Assembly: GCF_900103175.1 (NCBI RefSeq)
Contig: NZ_FNLF01000002.1
Coordinates: 2,308,136 to 2,372,135 of the forward strand
Origin: Tsukamurella pulmonis
GTDB taxonomy: Bacteria; Actinomycetota; Actinomycetes; Mycobacteriales; Mycobacteriaceae
DNA length: 64,000 nucleotides
Direction: 5' to 3'
Shown here one piece after another: positions 38,585 through 46,915 of this stretch (its first letter is position 1; the number at the start of each line of letters is the position of its first letter). The notes under the pieces were generated by a model. It ran no database searches. It worked only from the letters and a program-made list of their open reading frames with translations, and was not told where the DNA came from. The position numbers and the translations under genes were made by a program.

Positions 38585-41500
38585 TCAGCGCGACGGGGCG
38601 AGCTCGCCGAACGTGGCGTACCGGGCGTCGGAACGGGCACCGTCGGGCGTGACCTGCTTGTCCACGAGGATGACCTGCCCGATGAAGGGCTCGACGATGC
38701 CGACCATGCGGATCGGGGCGGCGATGATCAGCTGGAAGCCGAACTGCTCGAAGGCGCGCAGAGACTGCGCGGAGAACCGCTCGTCGGACTTGCTGAACGC
38801 CTCGTCGAGCATGAGCGGCGCGAACGCGGGCTCGTTCGATCCGTCGATCCCGTGGCTGCCGAGGGCGAAGCTCAGCGCCGCCGCGAGGCAGAAGGCGACC
38901 AGCTTCTCCTGCTCGCCACCGGAGTTCGTCGCGGTGTTGCGGTAGGTGACCACGGCGGGGGCGTCCGGCTCGGCGCCGACCGCGTTCTCCCGGCCGTAGA
39001 AGGAGTAGCCGGTGCGCACGTCGAGGACGTTCTCGGTCCAGCGCCGCGATTCCGGGTCGTCGCCGGTGAGCCGGAGCACCAGTCCGCGGATCCGCTTGAA
39101 CTGCGCGGCCATCGCCGCGGGCTCGGCGCGCTTCGCGGCGGGGGCGTCGCGCACCATGTCGTCGACCAGCTTCGCGAACTCCGTCGCCTCCGGCGTGGGG
39201 CGGGCGGCGTAGGCGATCTGCAGGTACGTGCCCTCGTTGAATTCGACCCGGCGCAGGCCGGCGTTGACGTCGGCGATGCCGCGGGTGATGGCGCGGTGCG
39301 TGTCGTCGACCTCCTTGAACAGGTTCGACACGGAGTGGCTCACGTCGGTGGTGATGAGCCGCCGGAACTTCTCCGTCGCGGCTGCGAGCCCGTGTGCGAC
39401 GAGGTTCTCGTGCACCGCGACGAAGTCGGGCGCGGAGGCCGCGTCGGCGGTGAGTTCGGTGGAGGCGTCCGGCCATTCGCGCAGGAACTGCTCCGCGGTG
39501 CGCACGATCCGCGCCTCGGCGGCGTCGCGCTCCGCGGTCGCCGCGTTCTGCTGGCGCTCCAGCTCGGCCCGCAGGTCGGCCCGGATCTCGCCGAAGGTCT
39601 CCAGGGTGAGCCGCCGGGGGCGGGCCTCGTCGGCGGTGAGCAGGTGCCACAGCGCCGTGGCGAGGAAGTCCTCGTCCTCCTCCGTGAGCCTGGGCGCGCT
39701 CTCGCCGTCGATCTTCTCGAATTCGGCCAGTAGGTCGTCGAATTCGGTGCCGGCGCGGTTCATGGTCTCGGTGAGTGCGCCGATCCGGGTCTGCGCCTCC
39801 GCCAGCTCGCCGTAGGCGTTGTCGGCCTGCAGCTCAAGCTCGCCCAGATCGGCGTTGCCCGAGCGGGCGTCGGAGATCCGGTCGGCCAGCTCCTCGGCCT
39901 CGGCCTTCGCCGCCCAGTGGTCGAGCTCCGCCCACGACGTGTAGCCGAGGACGCCGGCTGCGCTGTCGGCGACTGCCTTGTGCTCGGCGAGGTCGTCGCG
40001 CAGCGTCGCGGACGCCTCGGCGGCCTTGGCGTGCACGGCGGCCAGCTCGTCGCGACGGCGTTGCAGCGCTTCGCGCTTGGAGCCGGTGTTGGTGCCGAGC
40101 ACCCACTGCGAGCGGTCGGAGACGGCCCGGCGGTCGTCCTTGCGGAACCGGCCGCCCGCGCCCTTGACCAGTCCCTCCGGGGTGACGGCCTGCTCGTGCC
40201 GCTCCAGCTCGGCGGGGGAGTCCACGCAGGTGTGGCGCGCGGCGCGGGCGACCGCGCCGGCCAGCCACCGGCCGGCCTCGCTCGACTCGTCGACCGTCAG
40301 CTTGGCCGCGAGGGAATCCGGTGCCGGGCGGGTGGAATCGGCACCGTCGACCACCTGATAGGTGAGGACGCCCTGCACGCGGGTGGCGTTGACGTGATCG
40401 GCGACGGCCCGCTGGTGCTCCGCCGGAACGAGCAGCGTGGTGGCGAGCGGGCGCAGCACGCGCTCGGCGGCGCCGGCCCACCTCGCCTGCTCCTCGGGCC
40501 GGACGTCGATGAGCTCCGCCGCGTACGGAAGTTCCTCGGCGGGAACGCCGGTGGCGCGGGCGATCGCGTCGCGCTGATCCAGCAGGGCGGGCGGCAGCAG
40601 GGAGGCGCGGCGGTCGAGCACGGAGAGCTCGTCGTCGACGGACTCGACGGCGCGGCGGGCGTCCGACTCGTCGGTGTACGCCGAGTGCACGCGGCCCGCG
40701 AGGGCCTCGGCCGCTTCGGTCGCGCGGTCGCGGATGCCCGGAACCTGTTCGCGCAGAGCGGCGAACTCCTCCGCCGACTCCGGCGCGCGTTCGCCCAGCT
40801 TCTCCACGGCCGCGGCGAACCGCTCGTAGGCGCGCTGGCGGGCCTGGGTCTGCAGCTCGCGGGACTGCAGCTCGGCCTCGAGCACACCGACCTCGCCCTG
40901 CTCCTGCCGGAGCCGGTGCAGCAGCTCGTTGTAGCGCATCTTGCGCTCCTCGGCCCGGTCCTCCCAGCGAGCGATCTGCCCGTCCATGCCGGCGCGCTCG
41001 CCCTCGATCCGGTCCATCTGCTCCTGCAGCAGACGCAGCTTGTGGCCGCGCAGGTAGGACCGCACAGGCGCGCCCAGCAGGTCGGCGGCGCGGGTGGTCC
41101 CGACGGTGGCGGAACGGTACTTGGCGTAGGCCTCCGGCATGGGCCGCAGCACCTTCTCCTGCGCCTCGGCGCGGGCCGCCGCCCGGTACGCCTCGTCGAG
41201 CTGGGTGAAGTTCTCGACCAGTCGTTCCGCGCGGGCGTAGGTCTGCGGCCGGTCGAGCATGTAGGTGCGGATGAAGGCGTCCAGGTCGCCGACGTTCTTC
41301 ATCGCCTTCGCCTTGCCGAGCAGCGCCAGCGCGGCGCTGGAGGTGCCGATGCCGACACGGCGGCGCAGCGCGTCCTGGTAGGCGGCCTGTGTGTCGAAGG
41401 ATTCGACACCGGTGTGCCGCGCGCGCCAGCCGCGGGTGTCGAAGCCCGCGGTCGCCCAGCCCTGCAGGTCGAGGAGATCGAAAGCGCCGGTGTGGATCTG

Positions 41501-41947
41501 GTACCAGGACTTGAGCGAGGCACCATCGGTGCCGGAGCCGGGGAACCACTTCACGGCGACGGCGGTCGTGACGTTGCCCGCGCCGTTGTCGTAGGTCGCG
41601 GCCACCGCGGACCACGTCGCCGACTCGCCGCGCAGGTACTGCACCTTGGACTGCTGGTGCTCGTCGTCGTTCACCGACCAGGCGCCGCGCACGTAGTCCG
41701 CCATGGAGCGGGCGGCGCGCTTGGCGCCCTTGGCCGTCATGTCGGCGGAGGCGTTGAAGGACTGGTCGTAGGTGGGCAGCAGTACCACCGAGTGCGCGTC
41801 CATCAGCGAGGACTTGCCGGAACCCGACGGGCCCGTGAGGATCACGCCCCGCTCGTCGATGGGGAAGTCCTTGTAGCCGTCGAAGGTGCCCCAGTTGACC
41901 ACCTGCAGGCGGGTGAGGCGGTACTGGCCGAGATGCTTGCGGGTCAC
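38585..41947 (-). CDS. jetC: SMC-like ATPase of a MukBEF/Wadjet-type complex (JetC/MksB)
   Basis: This 1120-residue SMC-family ATPase has Walker A TGPSGSGKSS at residues 38-47. Long coiled-coil arms rich in Arg/Glu/Ala follow (about 240-420 and 590-880), with a hinge-like globular part in the middle (about 460-600). The C-terminal head has the signature NSGGEQEK (from residue 1008) and Walker B LMLDEAFSKSDERF (from about 1045). Residues QVVNWGTFDGY at the N-terminus are typical of MukB/MksB/JetC heads. With the two upstream subunits it should form a loop-extruding complex. JetD, the nuclease that Wadjet needs to cut plasmids, is not encoded here. ATGA overlap with jetB. Confidence 0.9.
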   Translation of the reverse strand: MTRKHLGQYRLTRLQVVNWGTFDGYKDFPIDERGVILTGPSGSGKSSLMDAHSVVLLPTYDQSFNASADMTAKGAKRAARSMADYVRGAWSVNDDEHQQSKVQYLRGESATWSAVAATYDNGAGNVTTAVAVKWFPGSGTDGASLKSWYQIHTGAFDLLDLQGWATAGFDTRGWRARHTGVESFDTQAAYQDALRRRVGIGTSSAALALLGKAKAMKNVGDLDAFIRTYMLDRPQTYARAERLVENFTQLDEAYRAAARAEAQEKVLRPMPEAYAKYRSATVGTTRAADLLGAPVRSYLRGHKLRLLQEQMDRIEGERAGMDGQIARWEDRAEERKMRYNELLHRLRQEQGEVGVLEAELQSRELQTQARQRAYERFAAAVEKLGERAPESAEEFAALREQVPGIRDRATEAAEALAGRVHSAYTDESDARRAVESVDDELSVLDRRASLLPPALLDQRDAIARATGVPAEELPYAAELIDVRPEEQARWAGAAERVLRPLATTLLVPAEHQRAVADHVNATRVQGVLTYQVVDGADSTRPAPDSLAAKLTVDESSEAGRWLAGAVARAARHTCVDSPAELERHEQAVTPEGLVKGAGGRFRKDDRRAVSDRSQWVLGTNTGSKREALQRRRDELAAVHAKAAEASATLRDDLAEHKAVADSAAGVLGYTSWAELDHWAAKAEAEELADRISDARSGNADLGELELQADNAYGELAEAQTRIGALTETMNRAGTEFDDLLAEFEKIDGESAPRLTEEDEDFLATALWHLLTADEARPRRLTLETFGEIRADLRAELERQQNAATAERDAAEARIVRTAEQFLREWPDASTELTADAASAPDFVAVHENLVAHGLAAATEKFRRLITTDVSHSVSNLFKEVDDTHRAITRGIADVNAGLRRVEFNEGTYLQIAYAARPTPEATEFAKLVDDMVRDAPAAKRAEPAAMAAQFKRIRGLVLRLTGDDPESRRWTENVLDVRTGYSFYGRENAVGAEPDAPAVVTYRNTATNSGGEQEKLVAFCLAAALSFALGSHGIDGSNEPAFAPLMLDEAFSKSDERFSAQSLRAFEQFGFQLIIAAPIRMVGIVEPFIGQVILVDKQVTPDGARSDARYATFGELAPSR

Positions 41948-42756
41948 TGCTGCTCCTGCGTCTCGTGCTCGGGTGCGGAATCGAGGTCGACGGTGCCGTC
42001 CTCGCCGTCCGGCTCATCCGCTCCGTCGACGGGCGCGGCGGCCTCGCCGAGGTCCTGATCGGTGCTGGCGAGGTCGCGGTACGCGGCGGTGTAGAGGTCG
42101 ACCTGTTCGGGGGTGAGCAGCGAGGCGATCACCGAGTGCACGGCGTACCGGTCGCTCGTGCCCACGCGACGGATCAGGCGGCGGGTCTCCAGCTGGTTGA
42201 TCGCCGCATCGGCCTTCTTCACGAAGCCGGCCTCGTCGGTGTCGCGGGCGGGGCGGAAGGTCAGCAGGTGGTCGATCATCTCCTGCCGCTCCACGACGGC
42301 GGTCTCGTCCGGGCTGGAGAGGTGCTTGAGGCGCAGGAACAGCGCCAGCACCGACGCCGCGAGCGAGAGGCTCTGCGCGCGCAGCAGGTTCCGCTGCCGC
42401 GGGTCGTTCTCGCTGACCTGGCGGGTGAAGGCGTGCTTGGTCTCGCGGTTGATCTCCAGCAGCAGGTTCAGCTCGGAGAGCCGGCTGCGCAGCAGCGTCT
42501 CCTCGGCCTCGATCACCGCCCAGTTCTTGGATCTGGCGGAGACGTGCGGCGCGGCGATCAGCTCCTGCAGCGCGTAACAGACCGAGTTCGGCAGCGCGGA
42601 GGTGTCGCCGTCGAAGCGGGGCGCGGTGTCGGCGCCGCGCAGCGACTTCACCGCCTCGTCGTCCGCGATGCTGAAGTCGGCGAGGTCGATCTCGGGCAGG
42701 GCCTCGTCGGCGGCGATGTCCAGGGAGTCGTCCACGGTCTCGTCGGTCACTCTCAC
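41944..42756 (-). CDS. jetB: DUF4194 protein, JetB/MksE-like subunit
   Basis: This 270-residue protein is of the MukE/MksE type. Winged-helix segments include SVCYALQELIAAPHVSARSKNWAVI, RSRLSELNLLLEINRETKHA and AAINQLETRRLIRRVGTSDRYAVHSV. Both termini are acidic; the tail is long and rich in Asp/Glu. In the family this subunit (JetB, DUF4194) bridges the kleisin and DNA. Its position between the DUF3375 and SMC genes with 4-base overlaps on both sides is the standard order jetA-jetB-jetC. Confidence 0.88.
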   Translation of the reverse strand: MRVTDETVDDSLDIAADEALPEIDLADFSIADDEAVKSLRGADTAPRFDGDTSALPNSVCYALQELIAAPHVSARSKNWAVIEAEETLLRSRLSELNLLLEINRETKHAFTRQVSENDPRQRNLLRAQSLSLAASVLALFLRLKHLSSPDETAVVERQEMIDHLLTFRPARDTDEAGFVKKADAAINQLETRRLIRRVGTSDRYAVHSVIASLLTPEQVDLYTAAYRDLASTDQDLGEAAAPVDGADEPDGEDGTVDLDSAPEHETQEQQ

Positions 42757-44291
42757 TCCTCGAACAGGGTGGTCGGCTCGGGCGCGGCCGAGGCGGGGGT
42801 CAGGGGCGGGAGCGCGGCGGCGAACTCCACGTGCGGCACCGTCATCTCACGGGGCCCGCGGGCCGTGTGCGCGAGGATCGTCACCAGGCGGTCCTCGTCG
42901 ACGGTGCCGTACCGCGCGCCGAGTGACCAGACGCCGACCACGTCGCCGGCGCGAGGCGCGTCGATCGCCGCGAGGATCTCGGTGAGGGTCGCACCGTCGG
43001 ACGCGCGGACGGCCTCGTTGACGGCGGTGGCGAGCGCGTCCCAGTCGATGGCCTCACGGCCGACGAGGCGGGCGGGGTCGATGGTGAACTCGCCGGAGGT
43101 CTCCCGCACCTCGGGCGGCAGGGTGACGATGCCGTCGTGGAAGCGCAGCGCGCCGACGGAGCTGGTGTCGACGGCGGACATGGGGACGGCGAGGCCGGTG
43201 TCGCGGGAGGCGGAGGTGGTGTCGAACGCGTCGACTGCCGCCCGCTGCGCCTCGGTGATCCGGGCGCGCAGCGACTGGTACTGCAGGAAGTCGCCGTCCT
43301 TGACGAAGGTGTTGATGCGCCGGTAGACCTGCCCGCGGATCTCGTCGACCCGCTGGACCTGCATCCACATGCGGTCGAGGAAGCCGGTGAGGGAGTCCCT
43401 GAGGTCGTCCGGCAACTGGACTTCGGTGACGACGGACGCGACCGACGTTTCCAGCTGGCGGCGCAGGCGATGGTCGGAGAGCAGCGTGTAGAAGGCGTCG
43501 AAGGCCTTGCCCTCCGGGGTGTTCGCGAGCTCGTCGTGGCCGTCGAAGAGGCGCTGGAGCGTCTTGGCGTACGCCTCGGCCTCGCTGGAATCGGATGCGT
43601 CGAGCCCGTGCGTGAGCAGGGCGCGCGTGTGCTCGCGCAGCTTCTCGCCGTAGCCCAGGATGTCCGCCGGCATGCGCTCGGCCAGCGAGCTGACGATTTT
43701 GAGGTCGTCGACCACCTTGTCCCGGTCGTACTCGGGGACCAGGCCGGCTTTGAGGGCTTCGCGGCGGCGGGTGAGCTCGGCGATCTGCTCGTCCAGAGCA
43801 CGCAGGTGATCGTCGGGATCGGCGCTGACGGTGACCGCCACCGCGGACAGTCGGGCCGTCACGAGCTCGAGCGCGGTCTCGGTGGCGACGTTGCGGTCCA
43901 GCGAGACCGCCTGCACCTGGCCGAGCGCCGTCGTGGCGCCGCGGGTGAGCTGGATGGATTCGCGATCGTCCTCGTCGAGCGTGCGCGAGACGTACCCGGC
44001 CTTGACCCAGCTGTCGAGGACATCGGGGCCGGCGGGGACCGGACGGGCGCGGTCGGTGAAGTGGTGCGCGAGGGACTGCAGGTCGACGGTGAGCGCGTCC
44101 CCCAGCTCCTCCGCGTCGACGGGCCCCGTGCCCAGTCGCGCTGCCATGAGCGCGAGGTAGGCGACGGCGTTGGGGGAGCGGAGCAGGCGGAGCGCGACGT
44201 CATTGTCGGCGTTGTCCGTGAACGCGGCGTACAGCTGCGCGGCCGACATCCGCGCCGGGAGCGACGCGAGCGGGCGGCGTGATTGCGCCAT
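42753..44291 (-). CDS. jetA: DUF3375 protein, JetA/MksF-like kleisin subunit
   Basis: This 512-residue protein is recognised as DUF3375 (JetA, MukF/MksF-like). It starts MAQSRRPLASLPARMSAAQL; the N-terminal winged-helix region runs to about 110 (ALRLLRSPNAVAYLALMAARL, LDSWVKAGYVSRT). A middle helical, coiled-coil-forming section covers about 160-340 (LDEQIAELTRRREALKAG, LQRLFDGHDEL). The C-terminal part holds the kleisin-like winged helix. Kleisins link the heads of the SMC dimer. The ATG at 44291 has GGGGAGG 7 bases upstream. It is first in the three-gene operon and divergent from the GDPD gene. Confidence 0.88.
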   Translation of the reverse strand: MAQSRRPLASLPARMSAAQLYAAFTDNADNDVALRLLRSPNAVAYLALMAARLGTGPVDAEELGDALTVDLQSLAHHFTDRARPVPAGPDVLDSWVKAGYVSRTLDEDDRESIQLTRGATTALGQVQAVSLDRNVATETALELVTARLSAVAVTVSADPDDHLRALDEQIAELTRRREALKAGLVPEYDRDKVVDDLKIVSSLAERMPADILGYGEKLREHTRALLTHGLDASDSSEAEAYAKTLQRLFDGHDELANTPEGKAFDAFYTLLSDHRLRRQLETSVASVVTEVQLPDDLRDSLTGFLDRMWMQVQRVDEIRGQVYRRINTFVKDGDFLQYQSLRARITEAQRAAVDAFDTTSASRDTGLAVPMSAVDTSSVGALRFHDGIVTLPPEVRETSGEFTIDPARLVGREAIDWDALATAVNEAVRASDGATLTEILAAIDAPRAGDVVGVWSLGARYGTVDEDRLVTILAHTARGPREMTVPHVEFAAALPPLTPASAAPEPTTLFEE

Positions 44292-44376
44292 CGTGTACCT
44301 CCCCTTGCGTGTGCGACGGTCCAGTGTATCGGGGCGCACGTAACGTCGCGGACAGGTCCGGTTCACCGTCGCCGCC

Positions 44377-44382
44377 TAGCGT
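44377..44382 (+). promoter_or_regulatory. -10 element, leaderless GDPD gene
   Basis: TAGCGT followed by GCGAGCC and the ATG at 44390, without a ribosome site. Confidence 0.45.
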
Positions 44383-44389
44383 GCGAGCC

Positions 44390-45412
44390 ATGAACCTGCG
44401 CCGGTTGTCGATCGTGTCCGTGTGCCTCGCGCTGCTGGTGGGGGCGGCCCCGGCCGGGGCGGCGCCGCGGACCGTCGACCTGCAGGCGCACCGGGGTGGG
44501 CTCGGCCTGCAGACGGAGTCCACCCTGGAGGGCTTCTCCGCCGCGATGCGGCTCGGCGTCACCACGCTGGAGTTGGACACGCAGGTGACCAAGGACCGGA
44601 AGGTCGTGATCACGCACGACCGGAAGGTGGATGCGCGCAAGTGCGTCGACACCGCGCCGGCGACACCCGGCGACCCGCAGTACCCGTACGTCGGCAAGTA
44701 CGTTCGCGACCTGACCTACGCGCAGATCCGCACGATGAACTGCGGCTATGAGAAGCTCGCCGCATCGCAGCGAGTGGTCAGCGGGGCCCGGATCCCCGAA
44801 CTGCGTGAACTGTTCGACCTCGTCCGCGCCCGGCGCTCGCCGGTGCGGATGAACATCGAGACCAAGGTGGAGGCCGGGGCACCGTCGGAGACGGCGCCGC
44901 GCGGTGAGTTCGTGCGGGCGGTGGCGGAGGAGATCACGCGTTCCGGCCTCGCCCGACAGGTGACGATCCAGAGTTTCGACTGGACGGCCCTGCGGGAGAT
45001 CGGCCCGATGCTGCCGGGCGTCGGGCTCATCGCGCTCACCAACGGCGAGCAGTTCCTGCAGACCGGCAAGGCCGGTGCGTCGCCGTGGCTCGGCCTCGAC
45101 GTGGACGACTACGACGGCGACTGGGTGCGGGCCGCGAAGACGACGATTCCGGGCCTGACCACGATCTCGCCGGTGCAGGGCGATCCGCAGGACGGCGGCA
45201 TCGGCGACGCGGACTTCGTCCGCTTCACCACCGCGGCCCTGATCCGGCGTGCCCACGATCAGGGGCTGAAGGTCATCCCCTGGACCGTCAACGATCCCGC
45301 GACGATGCGCGCGCTGCTGAACGACGGGGTGGACGGGCTCATCACCGACTACCCGGATCGCGCCCGCGCGGTGTTCCGGGAACTCGGGATGGCGCTGCCC
45401 GCGGCGAGTTGA
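44390..45412 (+). CDS. Secreted glycerophosphodiester phosphodiesterase
   Basis: This 340-residue protein has a Sec signal peptide (residues 1-25, ending PAGAA). A GDPD barrel follows, with LQAHRGG (catalytic His), LELDTQVTKD (metal-binding Glu/Asp), VITHD and VIPWTVNDPATM near the C-terminus. It hydrolyses glycerophosphodiesters from phospholipid turnover outside the membrane. The ATG at 44390 is chosen because the signal peptide begins there and a TAGCGT -10 precedes it by 7 bases. It is divergent from the Jet operon. Confidence 0.92.
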   Translation: MNLRRLSIVSVCLALLVGAAPAGAAPRTVDLQAHRGGLGLQTESTLEGFSAAMRLGVTTLELDTQVTKDRKVVITHDRKVDARKCVDTAPATPGDPQYPYVGKYVRDLTYAQIRTMNCGYEKLAASQRVVSGARIPELRELFDLVRARRSPVRMNIETKVEAGAPSETAPRGEFVRAVAEEITRSGLARQVTIQSFDWTALREIGPMLPGVGLIALTNGEQFLQTGKAGASPWLGLDVDDYDGDWVRAAKTTIPGLTTISPVQGDPQDGGIGDADFVRFTTAALIRRAHDQGLKVIPWTVNDPATMRALLNDGVDGLITDYPDRARAVFRELGMALPAAS

Positions 45413-45442
45413 GGCGGGGTTCGCTGCTCTTCGTGTATGCGA

Positions 45443-45448
45443 TATGTT
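45443..45448 (+). promoter_or_regulatory. -10 element, leaderless DUF4333 gene
   Basis: TATGTT followed by CGATTC and the ATG at 45455. It supports this start over the upstream ATG at 45437. Confidence 0.4.
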
Positions 45449-45454
45449 CGATTC

Positions 45455-45967
45455 ATGAAGACGAAATCCACACTTCTCGCCCTCGCCGTCCTGACGCCCG
45501 CGATGGCGGGCTGCTCGCTGTTCGGCACCACGATCGATTTCTCGAAGGTGGAGAAGCAGATCACGGAGAAGCTGGACGCGGAGTACGGGAAGATCGGCCA
45601 GAAGGTCGATTCGGTGACGTGCGACGAGTCGGAGAAGAGCCCGAAGCCGGGTTCGAAGTTCATGTGCGACGCGAAGGTCGGTGAGGCGACGGTTCCGGTG
45701 GAGGTCACCGTCAAGGATGAGGACATGAACTCGTCGTTCGTGACCACCAAGAAGCTCTTCAACCTCAGCACTCTGGGTGCGCAACTCGCACCCAGCGTCT
45801 CGGAGCAGACCAAGCAGAAGGTCACCGTCGATTGCGGCACCGGCCTGAAGGCGGAAGCGCCCGGCGGGTCGTTCACCTGCCCGGTGAAGGCCGAAGGCGG
45901 GGCGACCGGGACGCTGACCCTCAAGGTCGGCCCGATGACCGGCGAGGACAGCTGGGAGATCAGCTGA
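45455..45967 (+). CDS. DUF4333-like lipoprotein
   Basis: This 170-residue lipoprotein has the signal MKTKSTLLALAVLTPAMAGC, so it is anchored at C20. The mature part contains two related b-rich units, each with a Cys pair about 20 residues apart: VTCDE...KFMCDAKVGEATVPVEV and VDCGT...SFTCPVKAEGGATGTLTL. This matches DUF4333, a mycobacterial secreted domain of unknown function; two copies seem to be present. It lies 42 bases after the GDPD gene. The codon use is slightly less GC-rich than average. Confidence 0.8.
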   Translation: MKTKSTLLALAVLTPAMAGCSLFGTTIDFSKVEKQITEKLDAEYGKIGQKVDSVTCDESEKSPKPGSKFMCDAKVGEATVPVEVTVKDEDMNSSFVTTKKLFNLSTLGAQLAPSVSEQTKQKVTVDCGTGLKAEAPGGSFTCPVKAEGGATGTLTLKVGPMTGEDSWEIS

Positions 45968-46011
45968 CCGCCGGTTGATCCGGTCGGCCGGCAGTGCGGA
46001 ACGCCTGCTCG

Positions 46012-46029
46012 GTCACAGATGTCACGCTT
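46012..46029 (+). promoter_or_regulatory. GTCAC direct repeats upstream of the DUF218 gene
   Basis: GTCACAGAT and GTCACGCTT are adjacent 9-base direct repeats; a third GTCACGGAG stands at 46083. MtrA, the response regulator of mycolic-acid bacteria, binds GTCACAGCG-like tandem repeats, so this is a possible MtrA site (low confidence). Confidence 0.3.
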
Positions 46030-46097
46030 CACGTGTGCAACACAGACCTCGGTGGTGTAGTTTTCCACCAGCAGTCACATTTGTCACGGAGGTCAAG

Positions 46098-46859
46098 ATG
46101 CGTGTCTCTGGTTTCATCCGCTCGGTTCTGTCGGCGACGGTGGCGGTCGCCGCGATCGCGACCGCGACCTCCGGTACCGCGGGGGCGGCACCGTCGGCCT
46201 CGACGTCGACGTCGTCGCTGACCGACCAGGCGATCGAGCGCCAGGCCGCGGGCGACACCGCCGGCGCGCAGGCCGCCGTCAACCAGATGCCGATCGACCA
46301 GGCGCAGAAGGTGGTGGCGCTGATGACGAACGTCAACAAGGCGCTCACCTTCCCGCTCACCGATCAGGTTCCCGGCGGCGTCGCCCCCGGCACCGTGATC
46401 GTGATCCTGGGCTACGGCCTCGAGGACAACGGCGCCCTGCGGCCGATCCTCGTCGAGCGGTTGATGAAGGGGCTCGCGGTCGCGCAGGCGTACCCGTCCT
46501 TCCCGATCGTGGTGACCGGCGGCGCGCCGAAGGCGGGCAAGACCGAGGCCGCGGCGATGAAGGAGTGGCTGCTCGGGCAGGGCGTCTCCGGCACGCGCAT
46601 CTACACCGAGGAGAAGGCGGGGTCCACCCAGGGCAACGCGATCAACACCGCGGTGCTCATGCAGCAGAACGGCTTCGGCAACGGCGCCGTGCTCGTCACC
46701 TCCGCCGATCACACCCGCCGCTCGGTCGCCGACTTCCTCGTCGCAGGTATCACCCTGCAGGCCGTCGTGGCCTCGGACGCCAAGATCCAGTCGGGGCCGA
46801 TGTCGGCGAGCGGTGTCGCGGCGGTCTACCGGGACGCCCGCGGCGTGGCGAAGATCTGA
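46098..46859 (+). CDS. Exported DUF218 (SanA/ElyC/YdcF-like) protein
   Basis: This 253-residue protein has a signal peptide (about residues 1-31, ending GTAGA). A helical linker follows, then a DUF218 domain: VIVILGYGLEDNGALRPILVERL, VVTGGAPKAGKTEAAAMKEWL, IYTEEKAGSTQGNAINTAVLM and AVLVTSADHTRRS. Family members act at the cell envelope and are linked to peptidoglycan precursor handling, but the reaction is not settled. The ribosome site ACGGAGG is 7 bases before the ATG. Direct GTCAC repeats lie upstream. Confidence 0.87.
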   Translation: MRVSGFIRSVLSATVAVAAIATATSGTAGAAPSASTSTSSLTDQAIERQAAGDTAGAQAAVNQMPIDQAQKVVALMTNVNKALTFPLTDQVPGGVAPGTVIVILGYGLEDNGALRPILVERLMKGLAVAQAYPSFPIVVTGGAPKAGKTEAAAMKEWLLGQGVSGTRIYTEEKAGSTQGNAINTAVLMQQNGFGNGAVLVTSADHTRRSVADFLVAGITLQAVVASDAKIQSGPMSASGVAAVYRDARGVAKI

Positions 46860-46915
46860 GACGGTTCCGCACGGAAATCCGGCAGGTGTCGGACCGCTGT
46901 GCGAACGTATCCCGC

